Notes: generated by a model from the sequence alone, not told the origin. A DNA stretch of 64,000 nt from Photorhabdus heterorhabditis (GCF_018448905.1 NZ_RCWA01000002.1:186001-250000), one strand, 5' to 3'; counted from the first letter of the stretch, positions 36,702 to 44,982 are shown. Made by a program: numbers and translations.

Positions 36702-36827
36702 TATACCCAATAGATTTCAATTTGCAGCGCGGTGGCAAGAGAACGCATCCCCAGGAGCATAGATAACTCTGTGACTGGGGTAAGTGAACACAGCCAACAA
36801 GCAGCAACTTGAAGGATGAAGGGTATA
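36702..36827 (+). repeat. ERIC repeat (copy 8)
   Basis: A 126-bp ERIC in plus orientation starting 8 bases after the dacC stop, with perfect TATACCC/GGGTATA ends and one base missing near CCAACAAGC. Confidence 0.95.
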
Positions 36828-37011
36828 AAGAGTGATGAGTGGGAGAAAGTAGATATTTTTTTGAACATTAAAAATAGTAGTAAACGTTATTGATATCTGT
36901 CAAAGAAATGAGTTTAATTTAATATTTTATAGGTAATGTTTAATTAGGAATTTATTTTTGATAAATTAGAATTCTATAGTTGCAAATGGAATTGATTTAA
37001 TTATTACAATA

Positions 37012-37138
37012 TATACCCTATGGATTTCAAGATGCATCGCGGCGGCAAGGGAGCGAATCCCCGGGAGCATAGATAACTCTGTGACCGGGGTGAGTGAGTG
37101 CAGCCAACAAAGAAGCAACTTGAAAGATGACGGGTATA
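37012..37138 (+). repeat. ERIC repeat (copy 9)
   Basis: A 127-bp ERIC in plus orientation with perfect ends. Internally it is almost the same as the copy at 38626-38752 (both GATGCATCGCGGCGG, GACCGGGGTGAGTGAGTG and GATGACGGGTATA), so the two are closely related. Confidence 0.95.
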
Positions 37139-37235
37139 TTGTTGTTAAGTTATTAAATGTGTAATAAATGAATATGTTTGGATTGATTTTTGTTTTTTTA
37201 TTTATGATATTGAATTCGAAAAAATTCTGTTGAAA

Positions 37236-37267
37236 CAGGCAGAACCCTGATATTGCAGCTCTGCCTG
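37236..37267 (-). terminator. Hairpin downstream of the 112-residue gene
   Basis: An 8-base stem CAGGCAGA/TCTGCCTG with a 16-base loop, 140 bases beyond the stop, followed on the minus strand by a T-rich stretch. It resembles the GGGCAGAAC hairpin beyond the paralogous gene (38893-38921). Confidence 0.45.
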
Positions 37268-37406
37268 GAAAGAGTGATGTCTGATAGAGGTTGTTTTTTA
37301 GCTTTGAAAAAACGTCAGCCTCATTCTGCCAAGGAAATACTACGCCAAATTTACATTGTGGCAATACTGTATTCGGTGTAGATATTTAGCAGTTTATAGA
37401 TTTATC

Positions 37407-37745
37407 TTAAGAAGCTAACAGTGTTGCGTTGTAGATATAATTGTATCCACCAGGAGAAACAACTGATGAAGAAGTGATATTTACACGTTTGTTATTACCA
37501 CAAGCGTTCAGAAGAAGATGATACAGCGCTGCGCCTCTGTAGTCCTGAGCATTCCACCATAAGAGGTAGTTAAATCTGCCGTTAGGGAGTTGCATAGTAA
37601 CAGTAATCTGCAATTGATTTTGATCAGGTGCAGCTTGAATTGAACTTACTGTACCGACTGCGAAATAGTAATTAGGAGCCTGAGTAGTCTCAGTTTTATT
37701 TTCTGTTGCCACTTCACTGTTTGAAGAAGGATGTGCATGGTTCAT
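37407..37745 (-). CDS. Small protein of unknown function (paralog A)
   Basis: A 112-residue protein I do not recognise. The first 25 residues are polar and probably disordered (MNHAHPSSNSEVATENKTE), with no signal peptide. The rest alternates like a small beta barrel: YYFAVGTVSSI, LQITVTMQLPNG, LLWWNAQDYRGAALYHLLLNAC, KRVNITSSSV, YIYNATL. The start is supported by AGGA eight bases upstream. It aligns with the protein at 39100-39417 (the -W-N-x-x-D-x-RG-x-A-x-Y block is the best-conserved part), so this is a genuine family. It is flanked by ERICs in an AT-rich accessory segment. Confidence 0.7.
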   Translation of the reverse strand: MNHAHPSSNSEVATENKTETTQAPNYYFAVGTVSSIQAAPDQNQLQITVTMQLPNGRFNYLLWWNAQDYRGAALYHLLLNACGNNKRVNITSSSVVSPGGYNYIYNATLLAS

Positions 37746-38225
37746 TGTATTAATCCTATAATTTAATGTAGTTGAAAAAATAAATTTTTATTACTTAAAG
37801 ATGCGAAGCAATAAGTTACCCGCCGAAGAAATATAAGATAATTGGTAATTGTAATCTATATTAAAAGTTTATCTGTGTTATATAATTATTGATGCTGTTA
37901 AAATGTTGACGGTGATATTTTTCCTCTAAATAGTTAGATGTATGATAATAAAATGCATAGCGATTATTAAAAATAATATTGATATTTTTTGCTGATTATC
38001 TGAATGGGGGGTTAATGATTTACCTCCATGGGTGTTATTATTTCAAGGTATTATTGTTAATAAATTGGAGATTTGAATATCGTATAGGAGTTGGAGTGCA
38101 CTCGTGGTACGTGAGAAATTATTTTCTTTTTTTTTCTTCATTTCTATTTCTTAGAGGATATTTTTTTCAAATATTATGAATTTAGGTAATTATATAATTA
38201 TAAATTTGGGGATTAATAGTTGTGG

Positions 38226-38339
38226 TAAATAAGGTTTCATAATTCTGCTACACGTAGCTTTCTTCAACCAATTGTTATACATAGAGTTATATGTTATGTA
38301 GCGTGTGTAAGGTGTAGCACTATTTTGGAAAGCTATTTA
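38226..38339 (+). mobile_element. Putative 114-bp MITE, empty copy
   Basis: A 114-bp sequence beginning TAAATAAGGTTTC and ending GAAAGCTATTTA, whose ends are imperfect inverted repeats over about 28 bases (outer TAAATA and inner CTGCTACAC/GTGTAGCAC pairs match). It has TA at both outer edges. A second copy at 38570-38808 is the same apart from three or so substitutions and an inserted ERIC. No coding capacity. I do not know a name for it. Confidence 0.7.
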
Positions 38340-38569
38340 CCTTGCATGGTTAATAATATCAAATAAAATAACTTGATTTGTTAATAAGTTACTAAAGTTA
38401 TTCTTTCATTATGAAATATTAACGATGTATAAAAGAGGAATATTATTCCATCTTGTTTTTAGAAGTTGAATTGATAGTATGTGTTATTTCATAGACAATT
38501 CTGAATAAATAATTACTTTTTGGTAAAAATTAATTCGCAGGTGATATATTAGGGTTGATATTGACGAAA

Positions 38570-38808
38570 TAAATAAGGTTTCATAATTCTGCTACACGTG
38601 GCTTTCTTCAACCAATTGTTATACATATACCCAATAGATTTCAAGATGCATCGCGGCGGCAAGGGAGCGAATCCCCGGGAGCATAGATAACTATGTGACC
38701 GGGGTGAGTGAGTGCAGCCAACAAAGAAGCAACTTGAAAGATGACGGGTATAGAGTTATATTTTATGTAGCGTGTGTAAGGTGTAGCACTATTTTAGAAA
38801 GCTATTTA
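38570..38808 (+). mobile_element. Putative 114-bp MITE, copy interrupted by an ERIC
   Basis: The same element as at 38226-38339, in the same orientation 344 bp away, but with 125 extra bases at its internal TA (corresponding to 38282-38283 in the empty copy). The extra DNA is exactly the ERIC at 38626-38752, less one TA. Outer ends and inverted repeats are intact. Confidence 0.75.
38626..38752 (+). repeat. ERIC repeat (copy 10), inserted in the 114-bp element
   Basis: A perfect-ended 127-bp ERIC. Comparison with the empty copy shows flanks GTTATACA on the left and GAGTTATAT on the right, and TA at both junctions where the empty site has a single TA. Confidence 0.95.
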
Positions 38809-38892
38809 TATAGTTAGGTGAATTAATTTATAAATTTATTTTTGTTATTTTATAGGTTCCTATTTTTAAATAACATTGAGTAGAATATTGAC

Positions 38893-38921
38893 GGGCAGAA
38901 CGTTGAGATTATGTTCTGCCC
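38893..38921 (-). terminator. Hairpin downstream of small paralog B
   Basis: A perfect 9-base stem GGGCAGAAC/GTTCTGCCC with an 11-base loop, about 180 bases past the stop of the gene at 39100. No clear T tract. It corresponds to the hairpin at 37236-37267. Confidence 0.45.
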
Positions 38922-39099
38922 TAAATCTGGTAGGATACATCTTTATGAAAATCAGCGTTATTCTACCAGAAAAATGTTGCGCCTAATTCCTGTTTACAAC
39001 TGTACTGTATTTTACGACCAATCAAATCGCTTAAAATCAGATTAAGTTTTTATTAGGAATCTATTAGTTAGCACAGACATTTAACAACGGATGATTATT

Positions 39100-39417
39100 T
39101 TACATAGATAATTCTACGTGATTGATATAATCACGATCGAGAGGTCCTATTTTTCCTACGGTTCCTATTTTTATATCTTTCTTAGCACAAAGAGCTTCCA
39201 TCAGAACCTTATAAATAGCCATGCCTCTATTGTCCATAAGATTCCATTTTAAAAGCATCTCTTCAGAGCCGCCATCAAGTAGTAATATGGTCACCATGAC
39301 TTGCATGACATTATCAGGCATAACTTTCATGCTAATGACTTTACAGCTACGTAAGATCATATCATTCATCATATCTTTATCTTTTACTAAAGAAGGGTGC
39401 ATATCGTTAATCATCAT
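39100..39417 (-). CDS. Small protein of unknown function (paralog B)
   Basis: A 105-residue protein of the same unrecognised family as 37407-37745: MQVMVTILLLDGG, MLLKWNLMDNRGMAIYKVLMEALC, DIKIGTVGKIG and YINHVEL line up with the other copy. It is unusually methionine-rich in its first 50 residues. I chose the ATG at 39417, six bases after GGAG; a start four codons earlier would overlap the ribosome binding site. No signal peptide or membrane helix. Function unknown. Confidence 0.7.
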   Translation of the reverse strand: MMINDMHPSLVKDKDMMNDMILRSCKVISMKVMPDNVMQVMVTILLLDGGSEEMLLKWNLMDNRGMAIYKVLMEALCAKKDIKIGTVGKIGPLDRDYINHVELSM

Positions 39418-40239
39418 AATAAACTCCATAATATATTGTAATTTTTTGATAAATAAACTTATATTCTCTCAAGAAAAGAACGGAAAACCGCTAGATTGAG
39501 AAATATAAGTTGGTTGGTACTTCTACTATAAAAAAGCAATCTACATAAGAAATATTTTTGCACTAAAAATATAGGACAGTTAACGTTTTTAATTGGCATA
39601 TAACATTTTGTCTGACACATATAACTATAGGTGCCATTTGGAGGTTGTCAATTAAATTTAAGAAAATAATTTAATTGATTGATAAATATAATTATATTGC
39701 CAAAGGAAGAAAATAAATGGTAAATATGAAATAGTTGTAATTTCTTACATTTTGTATAATTGGATGGAATTAAGATATTGTTGATAATATATTTATATTG
39801 GGATGATTAGTGTGATAATTAAAATATAATTGCATTTTTAATCATGGAAAATAATATTGTTTTTTATTTTCTTGAAATTTCTATAAATATCAATATGAAA
39901 GAGTTGTTATGTGTCTTTTCTTACAAGAAATACTTTTCTATGATAATTATTCTTATATTCTTATATTCTTTAAATAACTTATTAGAATATAAATAGAATT
40001 GTTAGTGGTTATTTCAATATAAGCATCAACTATGTCGGAGAAATATGCATATTAATTAATGCTGTTAATAATAGAAATGTTCATTTAACACATCAGGAAT
40101 ATATATCTAAGAATAATATTAATCAGGAAGTGTAAATACTTTGTGGGATCATGCGGGGGTACACTGTTGGAAGTTGTGAAGCAGTTCCGTGTAAGTATGC
40201 GGTTGCTGCCCGCTGAAGAGAGCAGCAACCAGGAATTGA
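39418..40239. other. AT-rich spacer with no gene
   Basis: About 820 very AT-rich bases between small paralog B and sdaC. The only structure seen is the sdaC hairpin at 40201-40230. No ERIC, no coding frame. Confidence 0.55.
40201..40230 (-). terminator. Hairpin downstream of sdaC
   Basis: A perfect 9-base stem GGTTGCTGC/GCAGCAACC with a 12-base loop just past the sdaC stop. It lacks a T tract on the minus strand. Confidence 0.5.
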
Positions 40240-41538
40240 TTATGCAAATAGTGAATACAGAACAGCAGAGATAGCCACTAAGCCCATGAAGGCAACAAAA
40301 GTATTGCTTAGTTTGCCGCTATATTTGCGCATAGCAGGAACTTTGCGGATCGCATACATTGGCATGATGAACAGCAGCATTGCGATAATTGGACCGCCCA
40401 ATCTTTCGATCATTTCCAAGATACTTGGGTTCAGAGTAGCAACTATCCAAGTAGTGACTAACATGAAAATGGATGTGATGCGATTCAGTTTATTCGGTTC
40501 AATGGTTTTACCTTGGTCACGTAGTGTCTTAACCACCATACCGTTAAAGCCTTCACGAGCACCCAGATAATGCCCAAGGAAAGATTTGGTAATCGCTATG
40601 AATGCAATGAACGGAGCAATGTAGGCAACCACTGGTGTATTAAAGTGATTAGCCAAATAAGACAGAATAGAGATGTTTTGTGCTTTAGCTTCTGCCAGGT
40701 TTTCTGGAGACAGACTCAGTACGCAACTGAATACGAAGAACATGACGGTCACAACCATCATGATGTGAGCATACGATAGAATGCGGGAACATTTTTTCTC
40801 CGCATTTTCGCCGTACTCTTCACGTTTTGCTACAGCAAATGCAGAGATGATTGGTGAGTGGTTAAAGGAGAATACCATTACTGGGATCGCCAGCCACAGA
40901 GTAATCAATAGCCCATGGCCTGCACCTGTTGCAGAAATAGTGATGTTTTCGAAGATTGAGGTGTTCCAGTTAGGGATCAGATAAAACGCCAGTAACATCA
41001 GAACTGCAACAAATGGGAATACCAGTACGCTCATTGCTTTAACGATAGCTTGTTCGCCGAAACGAACGATGGCCATTACACCAACAATTAGGATCAGAGC
41101 CAATAGGGCACGAGGCGGAGATGGCAAATGTAATTGGTGAACAATGAAGCTATCTACGGTGTTGGTAATGGCAACACTGTAAACCAGTAATATCGGGTAG
41201 ATAGCAAAGAAGTAGAGCAAGGTGATGAGTTTACCTGCCAGGCTGCCAAAATGCTCTTCCACGACTTCAGTAATATCTTCACCAGGATTTTTACCAGACA
41301 GAACGAAACGGCACATCCCGCGGTGAGCAAAGAATGTCATTGGGAAAGCCAGTAGTGCCATCACCAGCAGAGGTAGCAAGCCACCAATACCTGCGTTGAT
41401 TGGTAAGAACAGTACACCGGCACCAATCGCAGTACCATATAAACCAAGCATCCATACTGTATCTGATTTACGCCAGGTTTTATAATCGCTTGGGTTGGCG
41501 CCCTTGGATGCGATCGTACCTGTTTGAGTCATATCCAT
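40240..41538 (-). CDS. sdaC: Serine transporter SdaC (HAAAP family)
   Basis: A proton-serine symporter in the inner membrane. The 432-residue protein has about 11 transmembrane helices. MLGLYGTAIGAGVLFLPINAG at the N-terminus is the family signature, and FSFNHSPIISAFAVAKREEYG and AITKSFLGHYLGAREGFNGM match E. coli SdaC nearly residue for residue. Unlike E. coli, no serine deaminase gene follows. AGGAG-like sequence lies upstream of the ATG. It sits alone between long AT-rich spacers. Confidence 0.95.
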   Translation of the reverse strand: MDMTQTGTIASKGANPSDYKTWRKSDTVWMLGLYGTAIGAGVLFLPINAGIGGLLPLLVMALLAFPMTFFAHRGMCRFVLSGKNPGEDITEVVEEHFGSLAGKLITLLYFFAIYPILLVYSVAITNTVDSFIVHQLHLPSPPRALLALILIVGVMAIVRFGEQAIVKAMSVLVFPFVAVLMLLAFYLIPNWNTSIFENITISATGAGHGLLITLWLAIPVMVFSFNHSPIISAFAVAKREEYGENAEKKCSRILSYAHIMMVVTVMFFVFSCVLSLSPENLAEAKAQNISILSYLANHFNTPVVAYIAPFIAFIAITKSFLGHYLGAREGFNGMVVKTLRDQGKTIEPNKLNRITSIFMLVTTWIVATLNPSILEMIERLGGPIIAMLLFIMPMYAIRKVPAMRKYSGKLSNTFVAFMGLVAISAVLYSLFA

Positions 41539-42476
41539 AATTATCTCCGAGAATAACGCGGTAAATTAAAAAAATAAAATTACAGTACCGCAAGCATTCA
41601 GTAAATGCATGTGGTTTAACTCTTTCTTTATAAATAACAAATTCTTTAAATATCTCTGGTTTTTATTACCACATTAACATATGGTCGAAAATTAGACTTT
41701 AAATTAGCAAGCCAAAAATTTCGCTTTACTTTCTTTTTTGAAAGAAAATCAGAAAATTTTAATTTCAGACTTTTGATAGCGGCAAGATAGCGATTTTTAG
41801 TGAATAGTACAGTGATCATAGTCTCAAATGCCAAATAAATCCCGTAAAGTCATCATGTTACGAAATTTAGTGTAATTGTTGTCTAAATATTGCAATTTTA
41901 ATAAGGTCAAATTATAACCTGAATCGAATCATTACTCAACTCTCATTATTATCTTATGTTTTTGCTATTTCATTGTCTTTTGTTTACATATTAATGAATG
42001 GAAATGAAAAAGAGAAGTAAGAATAAATAAGTTGACAAATATCAATTTGTTACTGGATTTAAAAATATTTACATCTTATGTTGTATTTGTATCTTTGTGA
42101 AAAATATATATAAAGCCAGAATAACAGATTGGTAGCGTCAATGATATGAGTGAAATATGAGCTATGTATTCTTCGATCAAATATTAATAATTCCTGCCGT
42201 TGTATATCTATTTACATAGTGGTTTAGTGTAGGTTTCTTGATTGATGAAAAGTTTTGAATTGAATTTAAAGAATAGATAAATGTTAAATATGGTCCAAAA
42301 TATTATTCTGTTGTTTAACTAATGTTCATTTTTGGGGGTGAAATTAACCAATGACTTCTGATAAAAAGATCTTGATTGAAGTCGCGTTTACTTGTCTGGA
42401 ATAATGAGTTTGCATCTATATTGCTGATTAAAAGTACAATATTAGCATGTCAGTGAACTCAAGTTGGTAGTATGCA
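41539..42476. other. AT-rich spacer upstream of sdaC
   Basis: About 940 AT-rich bases between sdaC and ybjG. A 62-codon minus-strand frame at 41646-41834 is lysine/phenylalanine-rich as expected of random AT-rich DNA, so no gene is called. The sdaC promoter should be here, but I cannot place it. Confidence 0.55.
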
Positions 42477-43097
42477 TTAATTTTTTATCCAGCCTTTACG
42501 GATAGGAAAAGCGCAGCAGCGTTGATACAGATTATTCAGTATTTTTTGTAAATTTTCACCAAATAAGAACCATATCATTTGTGTGAAAGCGCATGCCATC
42601 AGACTGACGAGAAATGCTCCAACCATATCCATCGGCCAGTGGACACCTAAATAGACTCTGGACCATGCGACAACCAACGCGATTGCCATCATACACAAGC
42701 CGGGCCAAACCCTATACCAGAGTAGAAAAGATAGAGCGAACGTGAAGACAGCTGTGCCGTGATTACTTGGGAATGAGGTTGTTGGCGCGTGAAGAAGAAA
42801 GTTATAACCAAAGCCTTCTGCGAAAGGGCGGTCGTGAGGGCAAAGTAAACCAATGCAGAATGAGGTTAGCATAGCAAAACAAAAAGCAATGGTGGTTTTA
42901 CTGACGATAACCCGGTGATGGGGAAGGGCACGTTCTGAACCCCAAAACCAAAAACCTGCCAATATCAGAGGAAAAATTAGAACCAGATATTTCGCAATGA
43001 AAATCGCCATTGCAATCATCAAAGGTGATGATTCAGGCGTGGCATTGAAAAAAGTAAATAGATTATGGTTTGTTTGCTCTAACAAATCGGGCCTCAC
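42477..43097 (-). CDS. ybjG: Undecaprenyl-diphosphatase YbjG (PAP2 family)
   Basis: Dephosphorylates undecaprenyl diphosphate to recycle the lipid carrier of cell-wall synthesis. The 206-residue protein has five or six transmembrane helices and the three PAP2 motifs: CPHDRPFAEG, FPSNHGTAVF, and WSRVYLGVHWPMD. The C-terminal AFPIRKGWIKN matches E. coli YbjG. dacC, ybjG, rybB and grxA occur in this neighbourhood in E. coli too. Confidence 0.94.
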   Translation of the reverse strand: MRPDLLEQTNHNLFTFFNATPESSPLMIAMAIFIAKYLVLIFPLILAGFWFWGSERALPHHRVIVSKTTIAFCFAMLTSFCIGLLCPHDRPFAEGFGYNFLLHAPTTSFPSNHGTAVFTFALSFLLWYRVWPGLCMMAIALVVAWSRVYLGVHWPMDMVGAFLVSLMACAFTQMIWFLFGENLQKILNNLYQRCCAFPIRKGWIKN

Positions 43098-43378
43098 ATA
43101 CAGTCAGTCACTTGTGTACATAACGACAATTGGGCGTAGAAGGTTAAAGTTGGAAGAAGTATGAGTAAAGAATAATTGTCATAATTATTTGGTGTTATTT
43201 ATTTTTTGTTTATATTTACACCAGAAAAAAGTTGGGTGGTGATAGTAAAAAAATCGGCCAATATATTGATATATATAATATATCTATAATTAGACTGCAT
43301 AATATTACCGATACTTAAGAGTTTAGATCATCTGAGAAATGGGTTATGCGTTTGCGAAAGTCAGATTCTTCAGGCAAT

Positions 43379-43458
43379 AAAAAAACCCGATAGCCTTAAA
43401 CCAAAATGGATCAACTATCGGGTTCCTCAATATGGGGATATCAAAGAAAAGCAGTGGC
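43379..43458 (-). ncRNA. rybB: RybB small regulatory RNA
   Basis: An 80-nt minus-strand RNA gene. Its 5' end reads GCCACTGCTTTTCTTTGAT, the same as the conserved target-pairing region of E. coli RybB, followed by a CCCCATATTG segment and a terminator stem (AACCCGATAG with CTATCGGGTT, 43384-43424) and seven T. RybB is Hfq-dependent and represses outer-membrane protein mRNAs under envelope stress. Its place between ybjG and grxA fits E. coli, where rybB lies a few genes from grxA. The promoter is a separate entry. Confidence 0.93.
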
Positions 43459-43464
43459 ATTAAC

Positions 43465-43492
43465 TCAGACTACGATTTGGCAAGAAAGTTCT
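43465..43492 (-). promoter_or_regulatory. Sigma-E-type promoter of rybB
   Basis: On the minus strand AGAACTT (43486-43492), a 16-base spacer and TCTGA (43465-43469), ending 6 bases before the RNA 5' end at 43458. This matches the sigma-E consensus (GGAACTT and TCTGA) and the known sigma-E control of RybB. Confidence 0.85.
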
Positions 43493-43624
43493 TCGTGATA
43501 AGAAAAAAATACAGATTTTTTTCGGTTTGATGAAAATAACATTTTTTGCACAAATCAACGGAGTAAGCTGTCGTTAATCAATGGTTACTTTTACAGCGAA
43601 AAAGTAAAGTGTGAAGGTCGATTG

Positions 43625-43882
43625 TTATAACAAATGGTGCTCTTTTACGTATGCTTCGAAATCTGTGCAGCCACCAATGTGTTTCTCATCAACGAAAATT
43701 TGTGGAACAGTTTCGACCGGTTTACCAACAGTTTTTTCTAGATCAGCTTTAGTGATACCTTCTGCGTGAATGTCAACATAATTGAAATCAAAATCATCAC
43801 GTTGTTCTTTCAGTCTTTCAGCTAGCTCTTGCGCGCGGACACAATACGGGCAACCAGGACGGCCAAAAATCACAGTAAACAT
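43625..43882 (-). CDS. grxA: Glutaredoxin 1
   Basis: Glutathione-dependent disulfide reductant for ribonucleotide reductase and OxyR. The 85-residue protein has the active-site CPYC (Cys11, Cys14), TVPQIFVDEKHIGGCTDFEAY glutathione site, and family length. GAGGAG precedes the ATG. It diverges from ybjC as in E. coli. Confidence 0.96.
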   Translation of the reverse strand: MFTVIFGRPGCPYCVRAQELAERLKEQRDDFDFNYVDIHAEGITKADLEKTVGKPVETVPQIFVDEKHIGGCTDFEAYVKEHHLL

Positions 43883-44073
43883 ATAAACTCCTCTAGTGGT
43901 TATATAAAAATAATCTTAAATTGGTGTGTTGCTCATGTTCATTGATAGCTACTATGCCTGCATAGATCTGTAAAAAAAAGCAGGAATTGCCTTTTGTTTT
44001 AATTAATCATACCGATTTTAGCAATAGATTTACGGTAGTATAATACCGCACTAAAATTGTCAGTGAGGATGCA

Positions 44074-44344
44074 ATGAAGAGTGAGCGACAGGGTAGTATG
44101 AGTTCGTTGGCAGATATGTCAAAACAGGTTATCCTGCTGGAAATCATGGGCATTGGCGGGTTGCTCCTGGCATATTTGACTATTAATGATATTGTCCTTA
44201 ACAGATCTACTAATGACTCCAGAAGCGCATATTGTTATGATTTTTGCAGGTATTGGTTGTCTGATTCCTGCTGCGGTCAATATCATCTGGTGCGCAGTGT
44301 ATGGCCTCTTTTTTCTGGGAGTCGATCTTAAAAAAAGAGGGTAA
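44074..44344 (+). pseudogene. ybjC: Frameshifted ybjC (DUF1418)
   Basis: YbjC is a small inner-membrane DUF1418 protein of unknown function next to grxA in E. coli. Here the reading frame from 44074 encodes the expected N-terminal part (VILLEIMGIGGLLLAYLTINDI), but the C-terminal part (LLMTPEAHIVMIFAGIGCLIPAAV...) continues only in the +1 frame, ending at 44344. Skipping one base near 44194 restores an 89-residue protein that aligns with YbjC. In the original frame translation continues to an unrelated tail ending at 44331. It is a recent lesion, a sequencing error, or less likely a programmed shift. Confidence 0.8.
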
Positions 44345-44469
44345 AAATAAGTCGAAAGGTATCGATAACGGTAAAGAAAAATAATTTATCAGTTATTGGT
44401 GATAGCGCGATAAAGAATTATTTCGTAAGCTATAGCGCTTTTTCATTTTCCGTTGTATGGGGTTGTTAG

Positions 44470-44982
44470 ATGGGTTCACTTGTCATTCCTGACTTACCAG
44501 TGTTACGTGAGTGGTTGGATCAGCTCAAAATTTCCTACTTTGAGTGTGATTCGTGCCAGGCATTGCATCTACCTCATATGCAGAATATTGATGGTTTATT
44601 CGATGCTAAAATTGATTTGCTCGATAACGTCATCTTGTTCTCTGCTTTGGCTGAGGTTAAGCCAACAGCAATTATTCCTCTGATGGCTAATCTAAGCCAG
44701 ATTAACGCGAGTTCGCTGACTATTAAGGCTTTTCTTGATATTCAGGATGAAAACCTACCGAAATTGGTAGTATGCCAGTCTTTCTTGGTTTCAGCCGGAC
44801 TCACCTTTTCCCAGTTTTCTCATTTCTTACAACAAAGTGAAGAGCAAATTGCGGGTGTGGTTTTTGAAATTCACAGTAATAATCTGTTGTATGTTAGTCG
44901 TGATATTGAAGTCGAAGGTGACATTGAAGAGGACGAAGAGTCACAGGTTTCGGCTAAAGAACCAACTTTTACTTTGCACTAA
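44470..44982 (+). CDS. ybjN: YbjN-family protein
   Basis: A 170-residue YbjN (DUF1790/type III chaperone-like) protein. FECDSCQALHLPHMQNIDGLFDAKIDL and LPKLVVCQSFLVSAG match E. coli YbjN, which affects motility, exopolysaccharide and stress tolerance by an unclear mechanism. It is about 12 residues longer than in E. coli, with an acidic C-terminal insert (EVEGDIEEDEE). In E. coli nfsA and rimK lie between ybjC and ybjN; here the gap is only 125 bases. Confidence 0.93.
   Translation: MGSLVIPDLPVLREWLDQLKISYFECDSCQALHLPHMQNIDGLFDAKIDLLDNVILFSALAEVKPTAIIPLMANLSQINASSLTIKAFLDIQDENLPKLVVCQSFLVSAGLTFSQFSHFLQQSEEQIAGVVFEIHSNNLLYVSRDIEVEGDIEEDEESQVSAKEPTFTLH

Larger units (their letters stand above)
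36695..37406. other. Spacer with two ERICs and a decayed module
   Basis: 712 bases holding ERIC copies at 36702-36827 and 37012-37138, a hairpin at 37236-37267 and a stretch at about 37306-37373 that aligns with 38946-39012. No intact gene seen. Confidence 0.6.
37746..39099. other. AT-rich accessory spacer with two short elements and an ERIC
   Basis: 1,354 bases containing two copies of a ~114-bp inverted-repeat element (38226-38339 and 38570-38808), one ERIC inserted in the second, a hairpin at 38893-38921 and a conserved stretch at about 38946-39012. A 66-codon plus-strand frame near 37979 has AT-driven composition and I do not call it. Confidence 0.65.

Noticed and set aside
37979-38179. 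A 66-codon plus-strand frame starting with a hydrophobic peptide
   Set aside because: Rich in Phe, Tyr, Leu and Ile as expected of AT-rich DNA, no good ribosome binding site, no recognisable motif.
41646-41834. A 62-codon minus-strand frame upstream of sdaC
   Set aside because: Lys/Asn/Phe-rich with no domain or neighbour support; most likely chance.
44074-44331. An 85-codon intact frame in place of ybjC
   Set aside because: Its last 45 residues are unrelated to YbjC, while the +1 frame gives the expected family C-terminus; a frameshifted gene explains the data better.
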